Positions 1 through 8,175 of a stretch of 64,000 nt of DNA are shown here, piece after piece. The position numbers and the translations under genes were made by a program. The DNA is from Amycolatopsis sp. CA-126428 (GTDB lineage Bacteria; Actinomycetota; Actinomycetes; Mycobacteriales; Pseudonocardiaceae): positions 62,001-126,000 of the forward strand of contig NZ_PPHF01000062.1 of the NCBI RefSeq assembly GCF_002904335.1, written 5' to 3'. Under the pieces are notes generated by a model, which saw nothing but the letters and a program-made list of their open reading frames with translations, was not told the origin of the DNA and did not search any database. The number at the start of each line of letters is the position of its first letter. The first letter of the stretch is position 1.

Positions 1-730
1 CCTTGATGTCACCGCCGAACTCGGCGCCGTGGCCGACGTAGTACTGCGCGGCGTAACCGTCGGCGAACTCCGGGAGCACCTCGGTGAGCTCCGGGTGGAT
101 CGTCGCGCAGTGGTAGCACTCCATGAAGTTCTCGATGATCTGCTTCCAGTTCGCCTTCACGTCGTACTCGATGCGCTTGCCCAGCGCGAGGCCGTCGATG
201 CCGTAGGCGTCGATCTCTTCGGCGCCGCCGAGGCGTTCGGTGACCGCGCCGACGACGGCGTCTTCGAACGACGGCGGCTCGTCGGCCAGGCAGACCCAGG
301 CGTAGCCGAGCCACTCGCGCAGGTGGACCTTCGTCAGGCCGAACTCGGTCCGGTCGACGTCCGGCATCCCGGTGAGGTTGGGCGCGGCGATCAGCTTGCC
401 GTCGAGCCCGTAGGTCCAGGCGTGGTACGGGCACTGGAAGGCGCGCTTGACCGTGCCGCTCTCCGCGGTGCACAGCCGGGCGCCGCGGTGGCGGCAGACG
501 TTGAGGAACGCGTTCAGCTTGCCGTCCCGGCCCCGCGAGACGAGCACGCTCTCCTTGCCGATCTGCACGGTCTCGAACGCCCCGGGACCGGCGAGGTCCG
601 CGCTGCGCACGGCGCAGAACCAGTCCGCCTCGAAGATCTTCGCCTGCTCCAGCGCGAAGATCGCCGGATCGGTGTAGGAGCTGCCGGGCAAGGTGGCGAG
701 CAGGCTCGGCGGCAGATCGGTTGTGGTCAC
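1..730 (-). CDS. Rieske oxygenase alpha subunit, glycine betaine monooxygenase-like (partial)
   Basis: The N-terminal 243 codons of a Rieske non-haem iron oxygenase; the C-terminus lies beyond the left edge. The Rieske [2Fe-2S] ligands are C79/H81 in NVCRHRGARLC and C100/H103 in CPYHAWTY. The mononuclear iron site begins at about residue 200 with ENFMECYHCATIH, where H207 and H212 are the expected ligands. The GTG start at 730 is preceded by GGAGAGGA. The family includes choline monooxygenase and glycine betaine monooxygenase (GbcA). With choline and betaine aldehyde dehydrogenases, a ferredoxin and a ferredoxin reductase nearby, oxidative demethylation of glycine betaine is the likeliest role. 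Another quaternary amine is possible. Confidence 0.85.
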   Translation of the reverse strand, partial: MTTTDLPPSLLATLPGSSYTDPAIFALEQAKIFEADWFCAVRSADLAGPGAFETVQIGKESVLVSRGRDGKLNAFLNVCRHRGARLCTAESGTVKRAFQCPYHAWTYGLDGKLIAAPNLTGMPDVDRTEFGLTKVHLREWLGYAWVCLADEPPSFEDAVVGAVTERLGGAEEIDAYGIDGLALGKRIEYDVKANWKQIIENFMECYHCATIHPELTEVLPEFADGYAAQYYVGHGAEFGGDIK

Positions 731-884
731 CGGCGTGGTCCTCTCCGCGGATCAGGACGGGAGCAGTTGCGCAGAACGCGTCACGTTGCACACTCCGCAC
801 CAGAGTGACTCCCGCCCAACCCGCTGTCAACCCAAGTTTTTCAGTGCCCCGCCACGGGTTTCACCCACACGGCGTGACCGAAGG

Positions 885-1001
885 GTCGACACGCGTGATT
901 GAACAGTCGACACGCGTGATCAGAGGGTCGACACGCGGACCCGCCGTGTCGACCCCTCAATCACGCGTGTCGGCTTCCCAATCACGCGTGTTGGCGTCTC
1001 C
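885..1001. repeat. 21-bp tandem repeat array 1 (orientation-reversing)
   Basis: About five and a half units of 21 bp. Two read GTCGACACGCGTGATT plus 5 bp (885-905, 906-926), a third is degenerate (927-947), and two run the other way with the core AATCACGCGT (948-968, 969-989), followed by a partial unit. The array ends 2 bp from the stop codon of the TetR gene and fills much of the gap before the Rieske gene. Related arrays are at 49344-49469 and 56361-56519. There is no coding potential. The reversed halves could fold into a long imperfect hairpin. Confidence 0.8.
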
Positions 1002-1002
1002 G

Positions 1003-1581
1003 TCAGGCGGCGGGGCCGGTGATGGCGCGGCGGAAGAGGGTTTCGATCTCCTCGCGGGTGGGGCGGGGGTCGGCCAGGGCCGCCTGCATCAGGAGGCCGC
1101 AGAACAAGCCCGCGAGGAGGCGGCCGGTGAGCGGGTCGGTGCGGGAGCCGAAGAACGCGATCAGGGCGTCGTCCCAGGCCGCGCTCGCCTTGCGCAGCCG
1201 GGGCCGGTGCAGCGCGGCCACGTAGAGGTCGTACTCGACCACCGTGTCGCGGTACTGCTCGTTGATGTAGCCCATGACCAGGTCGGCGAGGGCCGCGGCG
1301 AAGTCGGTGTCCGGCGGGAGCGCCGACTCCCACTCCTTCAGCGCGTGGACGTTCTTCTCCGCCGCCTCGACCAGGGCCACTTCCAGCAGGTCGTCCAGGG
1401 TCGCGAAGTGGTAGGTCGTCGAGCCCAGCGGCACGCCGGCGGCGGCCGCGACGGCCCGGTGGGTGACGCCGTCGATCCCCCGCTGGGCGACGACCTCGAT
1501 CGCGGCCTTGGCGATCCGCGCCCGCCGTTCCGGGTCGTTCGGGCCGCGGCGCCGGGCCGCGGCGGGTTCCGTGTTCGACAT
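1003..1581 (-). CDS. TetR-family repressor, BetI-like
   Basis: A 192-residue TetR regulator. The N-terminal helix-turn-helix lies at about residues 18-64 and contains GVTHRAVAAAAGVPLGSTTY and HFATLDDLLE. The C-terminal ligand domain is less conserved. I chose the ATG at 1581, preceded by AGGGGG; a frame extension to 1641 would cross the palindromes in the promoter region. It diverges from the betaine aldehyde dehydrogenase gene, so by analogy with BetI it probably represses that gene and itself in response to choline or a related amine. The specific ligand is inferred. Confidence 0.85.
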   Translation of the reverse strand: MSNTEPAAARRRGPNDPERRARIAKAAIEVVAQRGIDGVTHRAVAAAAGVPLGSTTYHFATLDDLLEVALVEAAEKNVHALKEWESALPPDTDFAAALADLVMGYINEQYRDTVVEYDLYVAALHRPRLRKASAAWDDALIAFFGSRTDPLTGRLLAGLFCGLLMQAALADPRPTREEIETLFRRAITGPAA

Positions 1582-1607
1582 CGGTGTCGAGCCCCCTTGT
1601 GGACATC

Positions 1608-1634
1608 TGTACACGCTTCGCGTACAAATGTACG
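1608..1634. promoter_or_regulatory. Overlapping palindromes, candidate TetR operator
   Basis: In the 97-bp divergent gap between the TetR and aldehyde dehydrogenase genes, TGTAC-N9-GTACA (1608-1626) overlaps CGTACA-AA-TGTACG (1621-1634). The core TGTAC thus appears in three phased half-sites. This is a suitable position for a repressor controlling both promoters. Confidence 0.55.
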
Positions 1635-1678
1635 CACTCAACGCGCCGAGCAGCCACTACCGATCCGGGAAGGGCCGC

Positions 1679-3145
1679 ATGAAAGACCTCCACATCGACG
1701 GGATCTGGGCGGACGCGTCCGCCGGCACCCGCTCCGACGTGCTGAACCCCGCCACCGGCCAGGTCATCGAGACCGTCGCCGAAGCGGGTCGCGAAGAGGT
1801 CGATGCCGCGGTCAGAGCCGCGCGGAGGGCCTTCGACGAAGGCCCGTGGCGGCGGACGACCGCCACCGAACGCGGCGCCCTGCTGCGCCGCACAGCCGAC
1901 CTCCTGGTCCGCGACCGCGAGGAACTGGCCCGCACCGAGAGCCTCGACACCGGCAAGACCCTCGGCGAAGGCCGCATCGACATCGACGACGTGACGAACG
2001 TCTTCCGCTACTACGCCGACCTCGCGGACAAGGACGCCGGACGCCTGGTCGACGCGGGCAGCGCGAGCGTGGTCAGCCGGATCGTGCACGAACCGGTCGG
2101 CGTCTGCGCGCTCATCGCGCCCTGGAACTACCCCCTGCTCCAGATGTCCTGGAAGGTCGCGCCGGCGCTGGCCGCGGGCAACACCGTGGTGCTCAAGCCC
2201 AGCGAGGTCACCCCGCTGACCACGATCAAGCTGGTCGCCCTGCTCGAAGAAGCCGGCACGCCACCCGGCGTCGTCAACCTCCTGCTCGGCGACGGCCGCG
2301 TCGGCGCGGCGATGGTCGAGCACCCGGCCGTGGACCTGGTCTCCTTCACCGGCGGCTACGCGACCGGCGAGAAGATCATGACCGCCGCCGCGAAGGGCGT
2401 CCGCCGGGTCGCCCTCGAACTCGGCGGCAAGAACCCGAACGTCGTCTTCGCCGACGCCGACTACGAAACGGCGCTCGACTACGCCCTGATGGCGGCGTTC
2501 GTCCATTCCGGACAGGTCTGTTCAGCGGGCGCGCGGCTGATCGTCGAAGATGGCATCCATGATCGGTTCGTCGCCGACCTCGCCGCGCGTGCCGACCGCA
2601 TCCGGGTCGGCGACGGCCTGGACCCGGAGACCGAAACGGGTCCGCTCGTCTCGGCGCAACACCGCGCCAAGGTCGAGGGCTACATCGAAAGCGCTCTCGC
2701 GGAGGGCGCCCAGCTCCGGGCCGGTGGCAAGCGCCCCGAAGGACCGGAGTACGAAGGCGGTTTCTTCCTGCGCCCCACCGTTTTCTCCGGCTGCACCCCG
2801 GAGATGACGATCGTCCGGGAAGAGGTCTTCGGCCCGGTCGTCACCGTGGAACGCTTCACCGACGAGGCTGACGCGATCGCCCTGGCCAACGACACCGAGT
2901 ACGGGCTCGCCGGAGCCGTGTGGACGTCGGACGCGTCCCGCGCCCAGCGCGTCGCCGGGGCCCTGCGCCACGGCACCGTGTGGATCAACGACTACCACCC
3001 CTACCTGCCCCAGGCGGAGTGGGGCGGGTTCGGCAAATCGGGCATCGGCCGCGAACTCGGGCCGTCCGGGCTGGCCGAGTACCAGGAGAGCAAGCACATC
3101 TACCAGAACATCGATCCCGTTCCGCAGCACTGGTTCAAGGGCTGA
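1679..3145 (+). CDS. betB: Betaine aldehyde dehydrogenase
   Basis: A 488-residue NAD(P)-dependent aldehyde dehydrogenase of normal family length. The catalytic glutamate motif LELGGKNPNVVF and the catalytic cysteine motif HSGQVCSAGARL are intact, as are the cofactor-binding PWNYPL and the C-terminal EEVFGPVV. The ATG at 1679 follows GGGAAGG; an in-frame ATG at 1628 lies in the operator and is unlikely. It should oxidise betaine aldehyde to glycine betaine. The context (divergent BetI-like repressor, downstream permease and choline dehydrogenase) supports that substrate over other aldehydes. Confidence 0.88.
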   Translation: MKDLHIDGIWADASAGTRSDVLNPATGQVIETVAEAGREEVDAAVRAARRAFDEGPWRRTTATERGALLRRTADLLVRDREELARTESLDTGKTLGEGRIDIDDVTNVFRYYADLADKDAGRLVDAGSASVVSRIVHEPVGVCALIAPWNYPLLQMSWKVAPALAAGNTVVLKPSEVTPLTTIKLVALLEEAGTPPGVVNLLLGDGRVGAAMVEHPAVDLVSFTGGYATGEKIMTAAAKGVRRVALELGGKNPNVVFADADYETALDYALMAAFVHSGQVCSAGARLIVEDGIHDRFVADLAARADRIRVGDGLDPETETGPLVSAQHRAKVEGYIESALAEGAQLRAGGKRPEGPEYEGGFFLRPTVFSGCTPEMTIVREEVFGPVVTVERFTDEADAIALANDTEYGLAGAVWTSDASRAQRVAGALRHGTVWINDYHPYLPQAEWGGFGKSGIGRELGPSGLAEYQESKHIYQNIDPVPQHWFKG

Positions 3146-3174
3146 TCCCACCCCCACCACGTAAGGACGCTGCC

Positions 3175-4743
3175 ATGACCACGCAGGAAATACCGGCGGG
3201 CGGGGGGCCTGCTGCCGACGACAACTCCGACCTCGCCAAGTTCGGCTACCGCCAGGAGCTGGAGCGCTCGCTCGGCTCGTTCTCCAGCTTCGCCGCCGGC
3301 TTCAGCTACATCTCCATCCTGACCGGCGTGTTCCAGCTGTTCTTCTTCGGCTTCGGCTCGGGCGGACCGGCGTTCATCTGGACCTGGCCGCTGGTCTTCG
3401 TCGGCCAGGCCGCCGTGGCCCTGTGCTTCGCCGAACTCGCCGGGCAGTTCCCGCTCGCCGGCTCGGTTTACCAGTGGGCCAAGCAGATCGCGAAACCGGC
3501 GACGTCGTGGCTGGCCGGCTGGATCATGATCATCGGCGCGATCGTGACGGCGGCCGCCGTCGCGGTGGCGTACCAGATCATCCTGCCGCAGGTGTCGACC
3601 GCGTTCCAGCTCGTCGGCAGCGACGAAGACGCCGGCCTGACGTCGACGCCGGGCGGCGCGCAGAACGCCATCATCCTGGCCCTGGTGCTGGTCGTGTTCG
3701 CCACGATCGTCAACATCATCGGCGTCAAGCTGATGGCGAAGATCAACAACTTCGGCGTCGCGGTGGAGCTCGGCGCGAGCGTCCTGCTGGTGATCGCGCT
3801 GGCCATCCACATCAAGCGCGGCCCCAGCCTGGTCTTCGACACCGCCGGCACCGGTGAGAGTCACTCGTTCGGGTACCTCGGGGCGTTCCTGGTGGCGTCG
3901 CTGATGAGCGCGTACGTCTTCTACGGCTTCGACACCGCGGGCTCGCTGGCCGAGGAGACCACCCAGCCGCGGCGGCACGCGCCCCGCGCGATCCTCCGGG
4001 CGATCACGGCGGCGTTCATCGTCGGCGGGCTGATCATGCTGTTCGGCATGATGGCCGTCGGCGACCTGAGCGCCAAGGAGCTCAGCACGTCCGGCATGCC
4101 GTACCTGCTGAAGAGCACCCTCGGCGAGGGGCTCGGCGACGCCTTCCTGATCTGCTCGGCGATCGCGATCACCGTCTGCTGCCTCGCCGTGCAGACCGCG
4201 GCGATCCGGATGACCTGGGCGATGGCCCGCGACGGCCGCCTGCCGTTCAGCAAGGCCATGGCGAAGGTTTCGCCGCGGTCGAAGACCCCGGTGCTGCCCG
4301 CGCTGCTGACCGGCGGCCTCACCGTCGTCGTGCTGCTGATCAACCTCGGCAACCAGCGGGCGTTCTTCATCCTGACCTCGACGGCGATCATCCTGTTCTA
4401 CATCCCCTACCTGATGGTCACCGGCCCGATGCTGGTGCGCCGCCTGCGCGGCGGCTGGCCGCGGCCGGACCACGGCCCGTACTTCAAGCTGGGCCGCTGG
4501 GGCACGCTGGTGAACCTGGTCGCGGTGGTCTACGGCGCGGCCATGACGATCAACCTGATCTGGCCGCGGGCCGAGGTCTACGGCTCCGACCACTGGTACT
4601 TCCAGTGGGGCGCGGTGATCGTCACCGGGCTGATCGTGATCATCGGTGCGATCATGCTCTACGTCCGGCGCCACACCTGGGGCTCCGCGCACACGAGCCC
4701 CGAACACATGCCCGACAACGCCCCGGACACCCTGCCCGGCTGA
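3175..4743 (+). CDS. APC-family amine/amino acid permease
   Basis: A 522-residue integral membrane protein with about 12 hydrophobic segments. Its opening stretch (RQELERSLGSFSSFAAGFSY) and a segment with FAELAGQFPLAGSVYQWAK fit the amino acid-polyamine-organocation superfamily, near the GabP/choline-type permeases of actinobacteria. It starts 29 bp after betB with AAGGAC upstream, so it is co-transcribed. Uptake of choline, betaine aldehyde or another quaternary amine for this pathway is the likely role, inferred from context. Confidence 0.85.
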   Translation: MTTQEIPAGGGPAADDNSDLAKFGYRQELERSLGSFSSFAAGFSYISILTGVFQLFFFGFGSGGPAFIWTWPLVFVGQAAVALCFAELAGQFPLAGSVYQWAKQIAKPATSWLAGWIMIIGAIVTAAAVAVAYQIILPQVSTAFQLVGSDEDAGLTSTPGGAQNAIILALVLVVFATIVNIIGVKLMAKINNFGVAVELGASVLLVIALAIHIKRGPSLVFDTAGTGESHSFGYLGAFLVASLMSAYVFYGFDTAGSLAEETTQPRRHAPRAILRAITAAFIVGGLIMLFGMMAVGDLSAKELSTSGMPYLLKSTLGEGLGDAFLICSAIAITVCCLAVQTAAIRMTWAMARDGRLPFSKAMAKVSPRSKTPVLPALLTGGLTVVVLLINLGNQRAFFILTSTAIILFYIPYLMVTGPMLVRRLRGGWPRPDHGPYFKLGRWGTLVNLVAVVYGAAMTINLIWPRAEVYGSDHWYFQWGAVIVTGLIVIIGAIMLYVRRHTWGSAHTSPEHMPDNAPDTLPG

Positions 4744-4832
4744 GAACCTTGTTCTGGTTAGGACGGCGCTATGGATCGTGACATACCTGCCGGCGGTGAC
4801 TCTTGCGCCGGCCGACGGCTGAACAAGGTTCT
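4743..4832. promoter_or_regulatory. Nested inverted repeats in the permease-betA gap
   Basis: A perfect 12-bp inverted repeat: AGAACCTTGTTC (4743-4754, starting in the permease stop codon) pairs with GAACAAGGTTCT (4821-4832). The right arm ends 2 bp before the AGGAGG of betA. Inside the loop is a second hairpin, GCCGGCG/CGCCGGC (4789-4812). In RNA the outer stem would end next to the betA ribosome-binding site, so translational or attenuation control is possible. A DNA-binding operator is the alternative. Confidence 0.5.
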
Positions 4833-4848
4833 TCAGGAGGACGCATGA
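4771..4848 (+). CDS. Possible 25-codon leader ORF ahead of betA
   Basis: ATG at 4771 opens a short frame, [14 protein letters not shown] and onward, ending in a TGA that overlaps the betA start as ATGA. An AGGA lies 8 bp upstream of the ATG. Both inner hairpin arms and the right arm of the outer repeat fall inside it. Translation could open or close the stem beside the betA ribosome-binding site. Short ORFs are common by chance in G+C-rich DNA, so this is a candidate only. Confidence 0.3.
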   Translation: MDRDIPAGGDSCAGRRLNKVLQEDA

Positions 4849-6503
4849 GCACCGAAACCTACGACTTCGTCATCGTCGGCGGTGGTTCGGCGGGCTGCGC
4901 GCTGGCGAACCGGCTCTCCGCGGACCCGGCGAACAAGGTCCTCGTCCTGGAGGCGGGCCGGTCGGACTTCAAGTGGGACGTCTTCATCCACATGCCCGCC
5001 GCGCTGACCTTCCCGATCGGGTCGAAGTTCTACGACTGGGGCTACCGCAGCGAACCCGAGCCGTACATGAACCGCCGTCGCATCTACCACGCGCGCGGCA
5101 AGGTGCTCGGCGGGTCCTCCAGCATCAACGGGATGATCTTCCAGCGCGGCAACCCGATGGACTACGAGCGCTGGGGCGCCGACCCCGGGATGTCCACTTG
5201 GGACTACGCGCACTGCCTGCCGTACTTCAACCGGATGGAAAACTGCCTCGCCGATGCGCCGGACGGGCAGTGGCGTGGCCACGACGGTCCGCTGGAGCTG
5301 GAACGCGGCCCGGCTTCCAATCCGTTGTTCACGGCTTTCTTCGACGCCGCCGAGGAAGCGGGCTACCCGCGCACCGACGACGTCAACGGCTACCGGCAGG
5401 AGGGCTTCGCGGCCTTCGACCGGAACGTCCGGAACGGACGGCGGCTGTCGGCGGCCGGCGCGTACCTGCACCCGGTGATGGACCGGCCCAACCTCACGGT
5501 GAAGACCCGCGCGTTCGTCTCGCAGATCCTCTTCGACGGCACGCGCGCGGTCGGCGTCGAGTACGCGCAGGGCCGGGGTGTGCCGGCCGAGGTGTACGGC
5601 AAGGAGGTCATCCTCTGCGGCGGCGCGATCAACACGCCGCAGCTGCTGCAGCTCTCCGGCGTCGGCAACGCCGCCGACCTGGAGAAGCTCGGCATCGACG
5701 TCGTGAAGGACCTGCCGGGCGTCGGCGAAAACCTGCAGGACCACCTCGAGGTGTACATCCAGTACGCCTGCAAGCAGCCGGTGTCGATGCAGCCTTCGCT
5801 GGCGAAGTGGAAGCGGCCCTACATCGGCGCGCAGTGGCTGTTCCTGCGGTCCGGGCCGGCCGCCACCAACCACTTCGAAGGCGGCGGGTTCGTCCGGTCC
5901 AACGACGAGGTGAAGTACCCGAACCTGATGTTCCACTTCCTGCCGGTGGCGATCCGCTACGACGGTTCGGCGCCCACGGAAGGGCACGGCTACCAGGTGC
6001 ACGTCGGCCCGATGTACGCCGACACCCGCGGCTCGGTGAAGATCACTTCGACCGACCCGCGGCAGCACCCGGCCATCAAGTTCAACTACCTGTCGACCGA
6101 GAACGACCGCCGCGAATGGGTCGAAGCGGTGCGGGTGGCGCGGAAGATCCTCAACCAGCCCGCGCTGGAGCCTTACAACGGCGGGGAGATCTCGCCGGGA
6201 CCGTCCGTGGAGACCGACGAAGAGATCCTCGATTGGGTCGCCAAGGACGCCGAAACCGCGCTGCACCCGTCGTGCACCACGAAGATGGGCGTGGACGACA
6301 TGTCCGTCGTCGACCCGCAGACCATGCGGGTGCACGGCACCGAGGGCCTGCGCGTGGTGGACGCGTCGGTGATGCCCTACATCACCAACGGCAACATCTA
6401 CGCCCCGGTGATGATGACCGCCGAGAAGGCCGCCGACCTGATCCTCGGCAACACCCCGCTGGCCCCGCTCAAGCTGCCGTTCTACCGGCACGGGGAGAAC
6501 TAG
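4845..6503 (+). CDS. betA: GMC-family choline dehydrogenase
   Basis: A 552-residue FAD-dependent glucose-methanol-choline oxidoreductase, the usual BetA length. The N-terminal dinucleotide-binding motif is [16 protein letters not shown]. The first GMC signature contains [13 protein letters not shown]. The second contains [15 protein letters not shown]. The catalytic histidine lies in [11 protein letters not shown] and the C-terminal Asn in [10 protein letters not shown]. The ATG at 4845 follows a perfect AGGAGG. It should oxidise choline to betaine aldehyde, the step before BetB. Confidence 0.9.
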   Translation: MSTETYDFVIVGGGSAGCALANRLSADPANKVLVLEAGRSDFKWDVFIHMPAALTFPIGSKFYDWGYRSEPEPYMNRRRIYHARGKVLGGSSSINGMIFQRGNPMDYERWGADPGMSTWDYAHCLPYFNRMENCLADAPDGQWRGHDGPLELERGPASNPLFTAFFDAAEEAGYPRTDDVNGYRQEGFAAFDRNVRNGRRLSAAGAYLHPVMDRPNLTVKTRAFVSQILFDGTRAVGVEYAQGRGVPAEVYGKEVILCGGAINTPQLLQLSGVGNAADLEKLGIDVVKDLPGVGENLQDHLEVYIQYACKQPVSMQPSLAKWKRPYIGAQWLFLRSGPAATNHFEGGGFVRSNDEVKYPNLMFHFLPVAIRYDGSAPTEGHGYQVHVGPMYADTRGSVKITSTDPRQHPAIKFNYLSTENDRREWVEAVRVARKILNQPALEPYNGGEISPGPSVETDEEILDWVAKDAETALHPSCTTKMGVDDMSVVDPQTMRVHGTEGLRVVDASVMPYITNGNIYAPVMMTAEKAADLILGNTPLAPLKLPFYRHGEN

Positions 6504-6633
6504 CCCCCGGCGTCGCAGCGCCCGTACCGCCATCCCCGGTACGGGCCTTCGGCGTGCCCGGAACACCCGTTATCCGGTAACGAAAACTACCCGGGCGTAC
6601 CCCCTTGACGACGTCCTCCGGGGGATTCAGACT

Positions 6634-6673
6634 TTGTTGCGGATCACAGTTGATGTTCCCCTATGCGCAACAA
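6634..6673. promoter_or_regulatory. Inverted repeat upstream of the ferredoxin gene
   Basis: TTGTTGCG (6634-6641) and CGCAACAA (6666-6673) form a perfect 8-bp inverted repeat with a 24-bp spacer. The sequence is less G+C-rich than its surroundings and ends 13 bp before the ferredoxin start. The 183-bp gap after betA suggests a separate promoter here, so an operator is plausible. Confidence 0.4.
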
Positions 6674-6686
6674 TCTCGGAGGACGC

Positions 6687-7007
6687 ATGATGCGCGCGTG
6701 CACGGTGGACGAACTGCCCCCCGGAGAGTCGGTCCGGATCCCCGGGCCGCCCGCCATCGCGGTGTTCCACACCGAGGACGGCGAGCTGTACGCCATCGGC
6801 GACACGTGCACCCACCAGGACGCCTCCCTGGCCGACGGCTGGCTCGAAGGCCGCTTCGTCGAGTGCCCGCTGCACGCGGCACTGTTCGACCTGCGCACCG
6901 GCATGCCGACCTGCCTGCCGGCGAAGGACCCGGTGCGCACGTACGCCGTGGTCGTCGACGAAGGCGTCATCTACGTCCGGGGCGTGGCCGACGAGGACGC
7001 CGCGTGA
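6687..7007 (+). CDS. Rieske-type [2Fe-2S] ferredoxin
   Basis: A 106-residue single-domain Rieske ferredoxin. Ligands lie in CTHQD and, 17 residues on, CPLHAALFD, the C-x-H ... C-x2-H pattern of dioxygenase ferredoxin components. I chose the ATG at 6687 because CGGAGGA precedes it; an in-frame ATG at 6663 has no such site. It overlaps the reductase gene by 4 nt and should shuttle electrons from that reductase to a Rieske oxygenase, probably the one at the left edge. Confidence 0.87.
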   Translation: MMRACTVDELPPGESVRIPGPPAIAVFHTEDGELYAIGDTCTHQDASLADGWLEGRFVECPLHAALFDLRTGMPTCLPAKDPVRTYAVVVDEGVIYVRGVADEDAA

Positions 7008-8137
7008 AGCGCGTCGCGGTCGTCGGCGCTTCACTCGCCGGGGTCCGCGCGGCGCAGGAGCTGCGCGCGCAGGGGTACGACGGCGGGATCGTGCTGATCG
7101 GCGACGAACCGCACCTGCCCTACGACCGGCCGCCGCTGTCGAAGGGCTTCCTGGCCGGGACGGCGACGCGCGAGTCGCTGGAGCTGCTCGACGCCGGCGA
7201 CCTGGCGTCGCTGGCCCTGGACTTCCGGCTCGGCGTCCGGGCGACGGCGCTGGAGCCGGCCAACCGGCGCGTGCTGCTGTCGGACGGCACGTCGGTGCAC
7301 GCGGACGGCGTCGTGATCGCCACCGGCGGCCGGGCGCGCCGGCTGCCGGGCTTCGCGGGCGCCCACACGCTGCGGACGGTCGACGACGCGCATGCCTTGC
7401 GCGCCGCTTTGGTGCCGGGTGCGCGGGTGGTGATCGTCGGGGCCGGGTTCATCGGCGCCGAGGTGGCCTCGACGTGCCGGTCGCTGGGTCTCGACGTGGT
7501 GGTCCTGGAGGCGCTGGCCGCGCCGCTGGCGCCGGTCCTGGGCCCTTCGCTGGCCGCCGTTTGCGCCCGGCTGCACCTCGACCACGGCACGGACCTGCGC
7601 TGCGGCGTCCAGGTTTCCGGCCTCACCCCGGCCGGCGTCGAGCTGGCTTCCGGTGCGCTCGTCCCGGCCGACGTGGTCGTCGCCGGCGTCGGGATGACGC
7701 CGGCGACCGAGTGGCTGGCGGGCTCGGAGTTGACGGTCGGCAACGGCGTCCACACCGACGCGGGCCTGGTCACTTCGCTGCCTCAGGTCGTGGCGGTGGG
7801 CGACGTGGCCCGGTACGCGGGACTGCGGCACGAGCACTGGACGAACGCGTCCGAGCAGGCACCGGTCGCGGTGGCCAACCTGCTGGCCGGGCACAGCGCA
7901 CGGACCTACACCCCGAGCGGATACGTCTGGTCGGACCAGTATTCGGGGACCTTGCAGCTGGCCGGCCATCCCCGCCCGGACGACACGCTTTCGTTCGTGG
8001 ACGGCGACCCGTCGTCGTCTTCGTTCGTGGCGACGTTCTCGCGTGACGGCTCGACGGTGGGCGTCTTCGCCCTGAACAACGCGAAGCTGTTCAACCGCCT
8101 GCGCCGGCAGGCCCTGCGCCGCCCGGCGACCGTCTGA
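7004..8137 (+). CDS. FAD-dependent ferredoxin reductase
   Basis: A 377-residue pyridine nucleotide-disulfide oxidoreductase of the Rieske-system ferredoxin reductase type. The FAD-binding N-terminus reads VAVVGASLAGVRAAQELR, the NAD(P) motif is VVIVGAGFIGAEVAST, and the second FAD motif is VVAVGDVARY. The GTG at 7004 overlaps the ferredoxin stop as GTGA, so the two are translationally coupled. With the ferredoxin it completes a three-component NAD(P)H-reductase-ferredoxin-oxygenase chain. The short C-terminal domain matches the ferredoxin reductase family, not lipoamide dehydrogenase. Confidence 0.87.
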   Translation: MKRVAVVGASLAGVRAAQELRAQGYDGGIVLIGDEPHLPYDRPPLSKGFLAGTATRESLELLDAGDLASLALDFRLGVRATALEPANRRVLLSDGTSVHADGVVIATGGRARRLPGFAGAHTLRTVDDAHALRAALVPGARVVIVGAGFIGAEVASTCRSLGLDVVVLEALAAPLAPVLGPSLAAVCARLHLDHGTDLRCGVQVSGLTPAGVELASGALVPADVVVAGVGMTPATEWLAGSELTVGNGVHTDAGLVTSLPQVVAVGDVARYAGLRHEHWTNASEQAPVAVANLLAGHSARTYTPSGYVWSDQYSGTLQLAGHPRPDDTLSFVDGDPSSSSFVATFSRDGSTVGVFALNNAKLFNRLRRQALRRPATV

Positions 8138-8175
8138 AAGTCTCAACCGGGTGTTCAAGGATACGCTTCACGGGG

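Noticed and set aside
9..830. Long open frame giving an Arg/Ala-rich product opposite or shifted from the Rieske gene
   Set aside because: Shadow frame: the Rieske cluster and iron ligands appear only in the frame starting at GTG 730; this one is low-complexity.
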